Shown here piece by piece: positions 39,405 through 51,898 of a stretch of 64,000 nucleotides of DNA. The position numbers and the translations under genes were made by a program. How positions within the stretch are numbered: position 1 is the stretch's first letter; each line of letters begins with the position of its first letter. The notes below the pieces were generated by a model. That model was not told the origin of the DNA and ran no database searches. It saw only the letters and a program-made list of their open reading frames with translations. This DNA is from Mesorhizobium loti (lineage in GTDB: Bacteria; Pseudomonadota; Alphaproteobacteria; Rhizobiales; Rhizobiaceae): positions 103,660 through 167,659 of the forward strand of contig NZ_LPWA01000013.1 of NCBI RefSeq assembly GCF_001510895.1, in the 5' to 3' direction.

Positions 39405-40646
39405 ATGTCTTCTATCCGCCCGCTTATCCCGCTCCTCATTGCCGCAGGCATCCTGCTTGGCGGCAACGGGCTGCAAAGCACGCTGATCGCGCTGCGCGGC
39501 GCGCAGGAAGGCTTTTCCGCCCCGGTGATCGGCCTGATGGGCACGTTCTACTTTGCCGGCTTCCTGCTCGGCTGCCTGGCGGTCACCCGCATCCTCAAGG
39601 CCGTCGGCCATGTCAGGACCTTTTCGGCGCTTGCCGCCATTGCCTCGGTCGGCACGCTGCTTCTGGTGCTGGTCATCGATCCGGTGATGTGGTGCGCGAT
39701 ACGCTTTGCCGGCGGCTTCTGCTTCGCCGGTCTGTTCACTGTGATGGAGGCGTGGCTGAACTCCGGCGTCACCAACAGGGACCGGGCCCGCGTGCTCGCC
39801 ATCTACCGCATGGTCGACATCGGCTCGGTGACCGGCGCGCAATTCCTGATCCCGGTGTTCGGCGCAGGCGGCTTCGCCATCTTTGCCGTCATGTCGATGA
39901 TGATCACCTTTTCGCTGGTGCCCGTCTCGCTCGGCGACCGCTCCAACCCGGCGCCGCCCGAGGAAGTCAAACTCGACCTGCCGCGCGTCTGGCGGATCTC
40001 GCCGCTTGGCTCGATCGGCTGCATAGCCGTCGGCGTCACCAACAGCGCCTTCCGCACGCTGTCGCCGGTCTATGCCGAGGAGATCGGCATGTCGGTGGCC
40101 GATGTCGTTACCTTCGTCAGCGTCGGCATCTTCGGCGGGGCGCTGATCCAGTATCCGCTGGGCTACCTTTCCGACCGCTGGGACCGGCGCTCGGTGCTGC
40201 TGACCACAACCTGTTGTGCCATGGTCGCAGCGCTGACGCTTGCCTTCGTGGCGCGCGGCGATCCGTTCCTCAACTTCGTCATCGTCTTCATCTTCGGCAG
40301 CTTCGCCATGCCGCTCTATTCGCTGTCGGCGGCACATTCCAATGACCGCGCCGACAAGGGAGAGTTCGTGCTTATCAACGCGGCGCTGATGCTGTTCTAT
40401 TCCTTCGGGGCCATTGGCGGCCCGTTCGCGGCATCGGCCGTGATGCAGTATTTCGGACCGAGCGCCCTGTTCGTGTTCAGCGCCGTCGTCTACGCCATTC
40501 TCATTGTCGTGATCCTCTACCGGATGCAGGTGCGATCGGGTGTGCCGGCCGGCAAACGCAGCCACTTCACGGCACTTTTGCGCACCTCGACGCTATTCGC
40601 GCGGCTCGCGCGGAGAAGCGGCGATTCGGACACGGCCGACGAATGA
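39405..40646 (+). CDS. MFS transporter, YcaD-like
   Basis: 413 residues, twelve membrane segments. Features: LIPLLIAAGILLGGNGLQST, GTFYFAGFLLGCLAVTRILK, and the mid-protein FTVMEAWLNSG, which is typical of YcaD-type MFS members. The charged loop between the halves is short. No strong ribosome site precedes the ATG at 39405. A 137-base gap separates it from the other MFS gene, so cotranscription is uncertain. Substrate unknown. Confidence 0.83.
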   Translation: MSSIRPLIPLLIAAGILLGGNGLQSTLIALRGAQEGFSAPVIGLMGTFYFAGFLLGCLAVTRILKAVGHVRTFSALAAIASVGTLLLVLVIDPVMWCAIRFAGGFCFAGLFTVMEAWLNSGVTNRDRARVLAIYRMVDIGSVTGAQFLIPVFGAGGFAIFAVMSMMITFSLVPVSLGDRSNPAPPEEVKLDLPRVWRISPLGSIGCIAVGVTNSAFRTLSPVYAEEIGMSVADVVTFVSVGIFGGALIQYPLGYLSDRWDRRSVLLTTTCCAMVAALTLAFVARGDPFLNFVIVFIFGSFAMPLYSLSAAHSNDRADKGEFVLINAALMLFYSFGAIGGPFAASAVMQYFGPSALFVFSAVVYAILIVVILYRMQVRSGVPAGKRSHFTALLRTSTLFARLARRSGDSDTADE

Positions 40647-40723
40647 TGACATGGCGCCGGCTTGACGAAAGCGCGCGCGGCTGAAATTGAAAGGGGCCTA
40701 AAAATGATGCCAAAAGCGATTTG

Positions 40724-41875
40724 ATGCACGTCATCACCACCCAGAAAGAGCTCGAGAGCGCTATCGCGGCGTTCGAAAAGTCGGAATTCGTCACCGTCGA
40801 CACCGAATTCATCCGCGAAACGACCTTCTGGCCGATCCTCTGCCTGATCCAGATGGCCGCGCCCGGCGTAACGGCGCTGATCGATCCGCTGTCGCCCGAC
40901 ATCGATCTCAAACCGTTCTTCCGGCTGATGGCGAACGAAGCGGTGGTCAAGGTTTTTCACGCCGCTCGCCAGGACATCGAAATCATCGTCCATTTGGGCA
41001 ATCTGGTGCCGCATCCGGTGTTCGACACGCAGGTGGCGGCCATGGTCTGCGGTTTCGGTGACAGTGTCTCCTATGACCAGTTGGTGCAGCGCATCACTGG
41101 CGCCCGGCTCGACAAATCCTCGCGCTTCACCGACTGGCGGCACCGGCCGCTCTCCGACAAGCAGCTCGAATACGCGCTCGCCGACGTCACCCATCTGATC
41201 AAGGTGTACCAGCACCTCAGCGCCGAGCTGAAACGCGAGGACCGCGCCCATTGGCTGAACGAGGAGATGGACATCCTCACCTCGCGCGAGACCTACGATC
41301 CGCATCCCGAGGATGCCTGGAAACGGCTGAAGATGCGGCTGCGCAAGCCCCAGGAACTGGCGATAGTACAGGCGGTGGCGGCATGGCGCGAACGCGAGGC
41401 GCGCGAGCGCGACGTGCCGCGTGGCCGCGTGCTCAAGGACGATGCGATCTACGAGATCGCGCAGCAGGCGCCGCGCGATGCGGCCGCCCTCGGCAAGCTG
41501 CGCACGACGCCGAAGGGCTGGGAGCGGTCCGCGACCGCGACGGCGCTGCTCGGCGCCGTCAATACGGCGCTTACCATGCCGAAGGAAGCGATGCCGAAAC
41601 TGCCGAAGACGTTCCAGCCGCCGGAGGGCTCGAGCGCGGCGGCGGAACTGCTCAAGGTGCTGCTCAGGATCGTCGCCGAAAAGGAAGGCGTCGCCTCCAA
41701 GGTGCTCGCCTCCAGCGACGACATCGACCGCATCGCCGCCGAGGGCGACGCCGCCGACGTGCCGGCGCTGCAAGGCTGGCGACGCGCCGTATTCGGCGAC
41801 CAGGCCCTGCGACTGGTGCGCGGCGAGATCGGCATTAAGTTCGACAAGCGCAGGATCGCGGTGTTCGATCTGTAG
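40724..41875 (+). CDS. rnd: Ribonuclease D
   Basis: 383 residues. 3'-5' exoribonuclease acting in tRNA 3' maturation. DEDD site: TVDTEFIRE, FHAARQDIEI, and the Asp of YALADVTHLI with the preceding Tyr. The HRDC domain lies at about 210-290. In many alphaproteobacteria rnd directly follows aspS; here about 3.7 kb with the DeoR and two MFS genes lies between them and aspS is on the other strand. ATG at 40724 is preferred to the TTG one codon earlier. Confidence 0.93.
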   Translation: MHVITTQKELESAIAAFEKSEFVTVDTEFIRETTFWPILCLIQMAAPGVTALIDPLSPDIDLKPFFRLMANEAVVKVFHAARQDIEIIVHLGNLVPHPVFDTQVAAMVCGFGDSVSYDQLVQRITGARLDKSSRFTDWRHRPLSDKQLEYALADVTHLIKVYQHLSAELKREDRAHWLNEEMDILTSRETYDPHPEDAWKRLKMRLRKPQELAIVQAVAAWREREARERDVPRGRVLKDDAIYEIAQQAPRDAAALGKLRTTPKGWERSATATALLGAVNTALTMPKEAMPKLPKTFQPPEGSSAAAELLKVLLRIVAEKEGVASKVLASSDDIDRIAAEGDAADVPALQGWRRAVFGDQALRLVRGEIGIKFDKRRIAVFDL

Positions 41876-41881
41876 CCTCGA

Positions 41882-41911
41882 CCTTTCCTTCCCCTGCGGG
41901 AGAAGGAAAGG
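41882..41911. terminator. Hairpin between convergent rnd and MAPEG genes
   Basis: CCTTTCCTTC (41882-41891) and GAAGGAAAGG (41902-41911) form a ten-pair stem around CCCTGCGGGA, six bases beyond the rnd stop and seven from the MAPEG stop. Confidence 0.6.
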
Positions 41912-41917
41912 CGAGCA

Positions 41918-42337
41918 TTACACCGCCCCAGCCAAGTGCAGCGCGAACCATATCCAGGCGACGAGAAGTATGCCCGCGCCGAGGAAGAAGGCGCGGCTGC
42001 GGTACAGCACGTAGTTTCTGGTGAGATGCACCCAGGCGTGAACATAGCGCGTGACCACGAAGAGCCACATCAGAGCGAGCGTCACGTAGTTGACGCCATT
42101 GGTGACGAAGAGCGCCAGGCACAGGACGTGAAACAGAACCGGCAGCTCAAACTGGTTGATCAGGTTGTTCGCGACGGTGACGCTCGAAGCCGGCTCGGTC
42201 GAGCGGACCTTGTACTGGCTGATCTTGGCCTCGCCTGATTTTACGGCGAGATAGCGCCGCTTCAGCATCACCAGGTAGACGATATAGACCAGAAGCACAT
42301 GCGCCAGCATGGGCCAGAAGATGGCGGTCTGGTTCAT
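41918..42337 (-). CDS. MAPEG-domain membrane protein
   Basis: 139 residues, four membrane segments. The MAPEG pattern appears as NNLINQFELPVLFHVLCLAL and the Arg-containing YVHAWVHLTRNYVLYRSRA. Eukaryotic members handle eicosanoids and glutathione; bacterial roles are mostly unknown. It begins MNQTAIFWPMLAHVLL at 42337 and follows another small membrane-protein gene by 12 bases on the same strand. Confidence 0.88.
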   Translation of the reverse strand: MNQTAIFWPMLAHVLLVYIVYLVMLKRRYLAVKSGEAKISQYKVRSTEPASSVTVANNLINQFELPVLFHVLCLALFVTNGVNYVTLALMWLFVVTRYVHAWVHLTRNYVLYRSRAFFLGAGILLVAWIWFALHLAGAV

Positions 42338-42349
42338 CCCCTTGCCCGC

Positions 42350-42907
42350 TCAGCGCCGTTGAACCGCCAGCGCCAACACCGCGACGACCGCGACGGGAAC
42401 GGCCAGAAGCGCGAACTTGGTCACGATCAGCGACGAGGCGAAGGACAGAGAATCGGGATTGGCCAGTTGGAAGTCGGACAGCAGCCGCGCGATTGCGAAG
42501 TTCTGCGCGTAGTCGGCGAGCGTGTAAGGCAAGACCAGCACTAGCGCCGACAGCGCCTGCAACTGCGGCGGCATGGCGCGGAAATTCCTCAGCCGCCGGC
42601 CAAAGGCCAGGATCAAGCTGAGCAAGGTGAGCGACAGCAGCGCCGGGAACAAAAGGTCAAAAGTCAGATAGTGCCAGACGATGATGATCTCGCCGCCGCG
42701 CCGGCCGAGCGCTGTCAGCCACGCCATGCCTTCGTCGGGCGTGAAGCCCGTGACGCGCATGTCGAGCGAGGGGAGCCCGCCGCTCAGTCGACGGAAATAG
42801 AAAAACTCCAGCGTCGTCATGACGATGAAAATCGCGGTGGACGCGGTGGAGAGCGCCGCCGCGTGACGCGACAGGCGCAAGACCGTCACGGTCAAGCCAC
42901 GCCACAC
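42350..42907 (-). CDS. Integral membrane protein of unknown function
   Basis: About 185 residues if the GTG at 42907 (VWRGLTVTVLRLSRH) is the start. Four hydrophobic segments are evident, including IFIVMTTLEFFYF and LFPALLSLTLLSLILAFG. A longer in-frame start at 42988 would overlap the guaB 3' end by 50 bases. It lies between guaB and the MAPEG gene, all on the minus strand, and may share their transcript. No family recognised. Confidence 0.65.
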   Translation of the reverse strand: MWRGLTVTVLRLSRHAAALSTASTAIFIVMTTLEFFYFRRLSGGLPSLDMRVTGFTPDEGMAWLTALGRRGGEIIIVWHYLTFDLLFPALLSLTLLSLILAFGRRLRNFRAMPPQLQALSALVLVLPYTLADYAQNFAIARLLSDFQLANPDSLSFASSLIVTKFALLAVPVAVVAVLALAVQRR

Positions 42908-42938
42908 CCCCAGGCGATCCGGCCGTTCGCCGGCCTGA

Positions 42939-46160
<3,222 letters not shown>

Positions 46161-46163
46161 GCG

Positions 46164-46198
46164 CCTTTTCCTTCTCCCACAAGGGAAGAAGGAAAAGG
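46164..46198. terminator. Hairpin between convergent DHA2 and rlmE genes
   Basis: CCTTTTCCTTCTCCC and GGGAAGAAGGAAAAGG form a stem of about 15 pairs with one bulged A around ACAA. It begins four bases after one stop and ends two bases before the other. Confidence 0.65.
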
Positions 46199-46199
46199 G

Positions 46200-46895
46200 C
46201 TACCCCTTGAACTCCTTCGCCAGCAAATAAAGTTCCACCGACTCATCCCTGGAAGCCGGCGGCTTCACATGATGGACCGAGCGGAAGTTCTGTTTCAGCC
46301 GCGACAGGAGCTCGTTCTCGGCGCCGCCCTGAAAGGTCTTGGCGAGGAAATGCCCGCCGGGCTTTAGCACGTGAAGCGCGAAATCGGCCGCGACCTCGCA
46401 AAGATGCATGGTGCGCAGATGGTCAGTGCGGCGGTGCCCGGTGGTGGGGGCCGCCATGTCCGACAGCACGACGTCGGGCTGGCCGCCGAGCGCTTCCGCC
46501 AACTTTTGCGGCGCTTCCGGGTCGAGGAAATCCATCTGCAGAATGACGGCGCCCGGCACCGCGTCCATCTCCAGATAATCGATGCCGACGACATGTGGGT
46601 TTTCGGCGCTCGACCTGGTGCGCGCCGCAGCCACCTGGCACCAGCCGCCGGGGGCGGCACCCAGGTCGATCACCTTCATGCCGGGCTTCAAGAGATGGTG
46701 CTTGTCGTCGATCTCGGTCAGCTTGTAGGCGGCGCGAGAGCGATAGCCATCGGCCTTGGAGCGCTGCACATAGGGATCGTTCATATGGCGCTCGAGCCAG
46801 CGGCGCGAGGACTCCTTCAGCCCGCTCTTCTTCTTGATCCTGGTTTTCAGCACTCGCATGCCGGCCGAGCCCGGCTTTTCCGTCTTTTTCGCCAT
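46200..46895 (-). CDS. rlmE: 23S rRNA (uridine-2'-O-)-methyltransferase
   Basis: 231 residues. FtsJ/RlmE methylates U2552 of 23S rRNA during 50S assembly. SAM motif [14 protein letters not shown]; catalytic K-D-K-E residues are in the [14 protein letters not shown] region, [23 protein letters not shown] and [11 protein letters not shown]. The N-terminus carries a basic extension of about 30 residues ([15 protein letters not shown]) common in rhizobia. The ATG at 46895 overlaps the TGA of the upstream gppA-like gene (TGATG), so translation is coupled. Confidence 0.95.
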   Translation of the reverse strand: MAKKTEKPGSAGMRVLKTRIKKKSGLKESSRRWLERHMNDPYVQRSKADGYRSRAAYKLTEIDDKHHLLKPGMKVIDLGAAPGGWCQVAAARTRSSAENPHVVGIDYLEMDAVPGAVILQMDFLDPEAPQKLAEALGGQPDVVLSDMAAPTTGHRRTDHLRTMHLCEVAADFALHVLKPGGHFLAKTFQGGAENELLSRLKQNFRSVHHVKPPASRDESVELYLLAKEFKG

Positions 46896-48274
46896 CACCG
46901 GCCACGCCCGTCATGGCGCCAGACACCGTCATCGGCCATCAGCTCGCTCAATATGCCTTCGCGAAGGCCGCGGTCGGCGACGCGCAGCCGCTCGGACGGC
47001 CACACGCCGCGGATCGCTTCCAGGATGGCGCAGCCGGCGAGCACGAGATCTGCGCGATCGGCGCCGATGCAGGGATTGGCGACGCGCTGCTGGAAATCCC
47101 AGCCGATCAGTTTTTCCACCATGCGATCGACGCTTGTGCGGTCCATCCAGAGCCCGTCGACCCGGCGGCGATCGTAGCGTTCGAGATCGAGATGGACGCC
47201 GGCCAGTGTCGTCACCGTGCCGGACGTGCCAAGCAGATGGAACTGGGGGCTGGCGAGCACATGCGCAAGCCGGTCGCGCCCGTCGAAGGCCCTGAGCCGC
47301 GCCGCGACATCGTCGACCATGGCGGTGAACGTCTCGCGCGTCACCGTGCGGCCGCCAAAACGCTCGGCGAGCGAGACGACACCGACGGGAAGCGAGGTCC
47401 AGGAGACGATGTGGTTGGCGAGCCGCGGCGAGCGCTGGCCGCGGGTGAGGTCGATCAGCGCGATCTCGGACGAGCCGCCGCCGATGTCGAACAGCACCAC
47501 GCCGCGCGTGTCGCGCTCGACCAGCGAGCCGCAGCCGGAAACCGCAAGGCGGGCCTCTGTCTGGCGGTCGATGATCTCGAGCTTCAGCCCGGCCTCGCGC
47601 TCGACGCGTTCGAGGAACTCGACGCCGTTCGCGGCGGAGCGGCAGGCCTCGGTGGCGATCAGCCTGGCCTTCCTGATCTTGCGGTTGCGCAGCTTCTCGC
47701 CGCAGACCTTGAGCGCCTCGACGGCGCGGTCCATGGCAGCCTGGCCGAGCCGGCCGCTGGCGGAGAGCCCCTCGCCCAGCCTGACGATGCGCGAGAAGGC
47801 ATCGATGACGCGGAACTGGCCGTGCCGGCCCGGCACCGCGACCAGAAGCCGGCAGTTGTTGGTGCCGAGATCAAGCGCGGCGAACACCGGCAGTTCGTGC
47901 TGCGGCGGACGCGGCACGCCTGAAACCGGCAGCCGCGGTTGCGGCACGATCGGCGCGGGCGCGAGCGTGCGGTTGGCGGGACCCACGGCTGGCGCCGATT
48001 GCGGTATGGCGCCGTTTTCATCGCGCGCGAAAACCTTGCGGCCGCGCCTGCGCTTGCGGCGCTTGCGCGTCTTGCCCTTCTGGTTCTCGCCTTGATTGTC
48101 GGCATGTTTTGCATGCGCGCCCGCATGGCGGCTGAACCGCCCCGCGGACGGGCCCGCCGACTCCGTCGGCGATGCCCCGGACATGCCCACTGCCGACGCG
48201 CCGGCGCCGGTATCGTGGTCTTCCACGTCAATTCCTTCCGGCGCCGCGCGAACCGGGAAGGACGCAGCAGGCAC
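46895..48274 (-). CDS. Ppx/GppA-family exopolyphosphatase or pppGpp phosphatase
   Basis: 459 residues from a GTG at 48274. The ASKHA-type phosphatase domain begins near residue 130: [20 protein letters not shown], then [16 protein letters not shown] and [18 protein letters not shown]. Residues 1-125 are a low-complexity extension with a strongly basic patch ([15 protein letters not shown]), which could bind nucleic acid or polyphosphate. The start is uncertain: GAGG touches the GTG directly, and an ATG at 48184 would remove 30 residues. It is coupled to rlmE. Polyphosphatase and pppGpp phosphatase activities cannot be told apart by sequence. Confidence 0.9.
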   Translation of the reverse strand: MPAASFPVRAAPEGIDVEDHDTGAGASAVGMSGASPTESAGPSAGRFSRHAGAHAKHADNQGENQKGKTRKRRKRRRGRKVFARDENGAIPQSAPAVGPANRTLAPAPIVPQPRLPVSGVPRPPQHELPVFAALDLGTNNCRLLVAVPGRHGQFRVIDAFSRIVRLGEGLSASGRLGQAAMDRAVEALKVCGEKLRNRKIRKARLIATEACRSAANGVEFLERVEREAGLKLEIIDRQTEARLAVSGCGSLVERDTRGVVLFDIGGGSSEIALIDLTRGQRSPRLANHIVSWTSLPVGVVSLAERFGGRTVTRETFTAMVDDVAARLRAFDGRDRLAHVLASPQFHLLGTSGTVTTLAGVHLDLERYDRRRVDGLWMDRTSVDRMVEKLIGWDFQQRVANPCIGADRADLVLAGCAILEAIRGVWPSERLRVADRGLREGILSELMADDGVWRHDGRGR

Positions 48275-48459
48275 CTCGATTTGTTTTAAGTTAAGAGCAG
48301 ACTAGCAGCGCGTTTGACAATCACCAAGAGCGCGCGGTCCGATTTTTGGCAGCCTCACGTTGAGGCAACCTCATGCCGGTTGAATAGCCGGCTTCAATCG
48401 GGCATGTCTGAAACGAGGGATAGAGAGGCTGGGCAACGGCAACGCATGACGATCTCGCC

Positions 48460-49392
48460 ATGAACTGGAGGCGTTATTTCTGGCCGGTCATCGGCGTCGG
48501 GGCGGTCATCCTCTCGCTGCTCCTGCTCTGGCATGAACTGCGCGGCATCTCGATCGACGACGTCCGGGACGGCATCGCCGCCATTCCGCTACGCGGCTGG
48601 ATACTGGCGGCGCTGAGCTCGGTCGTCGCCTATGCCTCGCTCGCCGGCTACGACCACATCGCGCTGCTCCATATCGGCAGACGAGTGTCGTGGCTGTTCG
48701 TTACCCTTTGCTCTTTCACCACCTACGCGCTGTCGCACAATATCGGCGGCTCGGTGATCTCGGGCGCAGTGATCCGCTACCGCGCCTATGGCACAAGGGG
48801 CCTCACCGGCCAGGATGTCGGCGTGCTGGTGGCGATCTGCTGGATCACCTTCGTGCTCTCCAGCCTGCTCGCGGCCGGCTTGGTGCTGGTGCTGGAGCCT
48901 CAGATCGTCGACCGCTTCTCAGGCGCGCCGCATCACGGACCGGCGATAGCCGCCGGCCTCGCCATGCTGATCCTGGTCGGCGCCTATGTCTTCGGCAGCT
49001 GGCTGCATCTGAAGCCGCTCAAGATCGGCAGCTTCCAGCTGCATTACCCCGCGCTGCCGATCGTGGCGCGGCAATTGCTGATCGGCCCGATCGAATTGCT
49101 GGCGGCGGCCGCGATCATCTTCTTTGCGCTGCCCGCGGCGGACAATCCCGGCTATTTCGTCGTTCTCGGCGTGTTCGTGGTCTCGTTCTCGGTGGCGCAG
49201 CTCTCGCACGCGCCGGGCGGGCTCGGCGTGTTCGAGGTCGTCTTCCTTGCCGGGATGTCCGACATGGACCCGGTCGGTGTGCTGGCGGCACTCCTGGTGT
49301 TCCGGCTGTTCTACCTGATCATTCCGCTGCTCATCGGCCTCTGCCTGGTGCTGTTCTTCGAGCATTCGCAATACAGCCGCGGCGACCGCTGA
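48460..49392 (+). CDS. UPF0104/YbhN-like membrane protein (LPG synthase transmembrane domain)
   Basis: 310 residues, eight or so membrane segments. It corresponds to the membrane (flippase-type) domain of lysyl-phosphatidylglycerol synthases, without the soluble synthase domain. Features: YALSHNIGGSVISGAVIRYRAY, FSVAQLSHAPGGLGVFEVVFL and the C-terminal FRLFYLIIPLLIGLCLVLFF. Such stand-alone domains may move lipids. It begins MNWRRYFWPVIGV at 48460. Confidence 0.85.
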   Translation: MNWRRYFWPVIGVGAVILSLLLLWHELRGISIDDVRDGIAAIPLRGWILAALSSVVAYASLAGYDHIALLHIGRRVSWLFVTLCSFTTYALSHNIGGSVISGAVIRYRAYGTRGLTGQDVGVLVAICWITFVLSSLLAAGLVLVLEPQIVDRFSGAPHHGPAIAAGLAMLILVGAYVFGSWLHLKPLKIGSFQLHYPALPIVARQLLIGPIELLAAAAIIFFALPAADNPGYFVVLGVFVVSFSVAQLSHAPGGLGVFEVVFLAGMSDMDPVGVLAALLVFRLFYLIIPLLIGLCLVLFFEHSQYSRGDR

Positions 49393-49538
49393 GCCGCCCT
49401 CCCCGCCGCGCCTGAAGCCGGAGCTATCAAAAGCTGCGATTGAAACGTCGCACGGGGTTGACTATTTTCCGGCGGCGGCTACAAGGCAGCGCTCGCGGCG
49501 CACAGCTGCCCGCTTCGCGCGCTACCAAGCGCGCCTGC

Positions 49539-49612
49539 TGGGGAATAGGTTAACGGTAGACCCACGGACTCTGACTCCGTTAGTCCTGGTTCGAATCCAG
49601 GTTCCCCAGCCA
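49539..49612 (+). tRNA. tRNA-Gln (anticodon CTG)
   Basis: 74 bases with CCA encoded. Acceptor stem TGGGGAA/TTCCCCA, anticodon stem ACGGA/TCCGT around CTCTGAC with anticodon CTG (reads CAG, glutamine), T-arm CCTGG-TTCGAAT-CCAGG. Downstream is a low-coding stretch of small unknown genes, as is common where elements integrate at tRNA 3' ends. Confidence 0.95.
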
Positions 49613-49984
49613 ATCAATTAAGCAAACAAAAACAGATAGTTAGGCGAAAGCGCCCCTGAAGTTCGTGTTACATCGCCTTTGCAACACGCTTCCGGCTAAC
49701 ACCTTGTTTTTCCATGCATTACAAAACGCTCCCGTAAGCTTCATGGAATCCGGAACGGCCAGTTTGTTCTCCTGTTGTTCGGCCCGGAAGCCGTTCTCTG
49801 CGTCTTCTATAGAAGCCGAAACAGGGGAAGCAGCCGAAACAGCCGTTGCGTAGATGTGCCTCCCCAAGGAAGCAACCGCAACAAAAAAGGCCGGAAGCCG
49901 AAGCCGCCGACGAAGTGTGAGCTGTCTGACATACATTGCGACGTGACGCTGATTGGGTTTCACAATCGGCTTGGGTTTGAAGCA
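49613..49984. other. Low-coding region downstream of tRNA-Gln
   Basis: 372 bases with no supported gene. A minus-strand open frame (49640-50026) has no ribosome site and unusual composition. I find no integrase, inverted repeat pair or repeat of the tRNA 3' end here. Confidence 0.4.
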
Positions 49985-50161
49985 ATGCGCAATCAATCGT
50001 GGAAGACGTCCGTTGAACTCGACCACGTCGAGGGTGCGGCGTTCGTGCGCGTCATCGAGGACGGGGTTGTAAGGATCAAGACATTCAAGTCAGAAGCAGA
50101 AGCCAAAGCATTCGCCAACAGCGAGAAGGTTCGGCTGGGCCTAGCTTCCGATAAACGCTGA
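49985..50161 (+). CDS. Small protein of unknown function
   Basis: 58 residues: MRNQSWKTSVELDHVEGAAF, then a charged region, ending KAFANSEKVRLGLASDKR. Predominantly beta at the start and helical at the end. I think of short relatives in other rhizobia near accessory DNA but cannot name a family. The frame is open further upstream (to 49775), but that part is low-quality coding sequence. A short inverted repeat GCCCGGC/GCCGGGC (50165-50188) follows the stop. Confidence 0.55.
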   Translation: MRNQSWKTSVELDHVEGAAFVRVIEDGVVRIKTFKSEAEAKAFANSEKVRLGLASDKR

Positions 50162-50352
50162 AAAGCCCGGCCACCTAACCAGCCGGGCCGATCAAATGTC
50201 CGAAGGGCAATTGATTTTCCTCAAAGTCCTGTCCGCCCTCGATGAAACCAGGGCAGTCGTAATCGGTAGGATCGGCTTCGCTTTGTCTGTGGTGGCAGGC
50301 GGCTCTGCTATCTGCGAGCCCGTAAAGGACAGGTCTTTGAGGGGAAGTGCTG

Positions 50353-50742
50353 ATGTCAGACGACGTTTATGTTCAAGCCTACCGGAGAGGCGGAGTGGAC
50401 GCGGTCAACGATCTCCTGAGGCAGCAATATCCCGATGAGCAAGAGCGTATAAAAGCTACTTTTGAATTGGCGGACAAAGGACCGTGGTACGTCAGCTGGC
50501 ACCATTACTCGTTAGGCGTTGTTGAGAGCTACCTAGGCGACCCGCCGGCCCACCTCCAATATCCCTATTTGGCGATCGCCGTCGAAAGAAATGACGCTGC
50601 GTGCACGTTGCTTCGCGCCACAGAGACCTTGACCGGCAATCGGAATGAATGTTGCAATAGACGGCGTCATCTAGGGGCGAATTGGGGGCACAAAAGTGAA
50701 AGTCGGCAGCACTATTATTTTGGCTATGGCTTTCAGTGCTAG
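50353..50742 (+). CDS. Hypothetical protein
   Basis: 129 residues beginning MSDDVYVQAYRRGGVDAVND. GAGGGGAAG lies six to nine bases before the ATG. The first half is helical and acidic (LRQQYPDEQERIKATFELAD), with Trp-rich GPWYVSWHHYS following. The last 30 residues look unlike protein-coding sequence and overlap the next gene, so the frame may be altered near the end. Unlike its neighbours the gene is GC-moderate, suggesting acquired DNA. Confidence 0.5.
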   Translation: MSDDVYVQAYRRGGVDAVNDLLRQQYPDEQERIKATFELADKGPWYVSWHHYSLGVVESYLGDPPAHLQYPYLAIAVERNDAACTLLRATETLTGNRNECCNRRRHLGANWGHKSESRQHYYFGYGFQC

Positions 50743-50983
50743 TTTGGCTGCGAACGCTGAAACCAAATCCGCTGCATACGAAGGCGGGTACATAATGGCG
50801 GCTTTTGGTTTGTGCCCCGTTACGGCCATATATGGCCGTATGAGCAAATTTATCAAATACCAGGGCACAAAAGAATACGATCGCGGCTTTGAGGCCTTTA
50901 GGGCCGCGTTAAAAAAAGGGCCTCGGCCAAGCAAATTATGCTTCGATGCAGCGCGTGAAAGCGGCTTCTTCAGCGTGCGCTAG
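50696..50983 (+). CDS. Small exported protein of unknown function
   Basis: 95 residues starting with GTG at 50696 behind GGGGG. Residues 1-21 (KVGSTIILAMAFSASLAANA) form a signal peptide. The mature part has two cysteines (in GLCPV and KLCFDA), likely one disulfide, and ends ARESGFFSVR. Its start overlaps the previous gene. AT content is high for this genome, another sign of recent arrival. Confidence 0.65.
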   Translation: MKVGSTIILAMAFSASLAANAETKSAAYEGGYIMAAFGLCPVTAIYGRMSKFIKYQGTKEYDRGFEAFRAALKKGPRPSKLCFDAARESGFFSVR

Positions 50984-51306
50984 ATCCTCCAACGCCGCTG
51001 CTCCGGCGTCACAGCATGGTTCGTGAATTGCAGCTTCCGGTCCTCTCGGCCGGCCGCCCTGCAGAGCATCTGTGCACCTCACATGTTGAACCAATGATCC
51101 GAATCTAGCACGGCGCACCGAAGCAATCGTATCGCCCTACCTACTCCGGGTATTCAGGAAATTCCCCCGGCCTCGCCTGCCGGCGAACCTTGTCGGCCGG
51201 GGCGCCGGCCGGGCAGCAACTGATAACGCGCCCGAAAAATCCGTCCGCCGGACTCCATCATCAGGTATAGTCCCTAAGCGATCGCCGACGGCGGAGGAAA
51301 GAGCAA
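50984..51306. other. Gene-free stretch in the accessory region
   Basis: 323 bases without a supported gene, RNA or clear repeat. GC content returns to the chromosomal level toward 51200. The end carries GGAGGAAAGAG, the ribosome site of the gene at 51307. Confidence 0.4.
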
Positions 51307-51561
51307 ATGTCCGTGGATGCTGCACCGAGAAAGGTGGATGCCGAATATGCGATTGAATACCTCCAGGAACATCCGGAGGCCGGGCTTTGCTGCGAGGATC
51401 GGCGCTGCTGGATTACGCCGAACGCCAACGAGACCGATCAGCAGGTCCTGCTTCTTGATGTGGTCGAGGCTGAGCGGCTCAAAGATGATCCCCGCCTTCG
51501 ACTGTTGCCCGGGATCGCTCATGCGGGCCGGTCGCTCTGGGTCGTTCGGAGAATGACTTAA
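51307..51561 (+). CDS. Hypothetical protein
   Basis: 84 residues beginning MSVDAAPRKVDAEYAIEYLQ. A strong GGAGGAAAG precedes the ATG by about seven bases. It contains a Cys pair (GLCCEDRRC) and an acidic middle. No family recognised; the good ribosome site and codon usage support it as real. Confidence 0.65.
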   Translation: MSVDAAPRKVDAEYAIEYLQEHPEAGLCCEDRRCWITPNANETDQQVLLLDVVEAERLKDDPRLRLLPGIAHAGRSLWVVRRMT

Positions 51562-51898
51562 CCTTGGGCCATCCGTTAACACCTTGAGCGCCAGACTGTG
51601 CGTAGACAACGCGGCTGCACGTGGAGGCGCCGTCTCCATCCGTGAACCTGCCACTTCGCCTAAGCCGTTCGGCCTGTCATCCCGTCCATCCGGTGATCCG
51701 CGCTGAACCAACGCCGCGTCCGCACCGCTCGGGCCGGTCGCCGGCAGGTGTCGAATGTGAGGAACTTTTCTAACCGGGGCATGGAGTCGATGGGTGGCGA
51801 AGACATTAGCGGCTGGACCGTTCTTGTTTCCAGAAAATCCAGTCCGCGGTAACATGAGACAGAGGGACATGCACCAACCTCAGAAAGGGAGGTCCGCC
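51562..51898. other. Gene-free stretch before the CBS-domain gene
   Basis: 337 bases with no supported gene. It probably contains the promoter of the CBS-domain gene; GAAAGGGAGG at the end is its ribosome site. No operator-like palindrome seen. Confidence 0.4.

Noticed and set aside
49640..50026. Minus-strand frame downstream of tRNA-Gln as a phage or integrase remnant
   Set aside because: No integrase motif (R-H-R-Y), no ribosome site and odd composition; I could not support a mobile-element protein.
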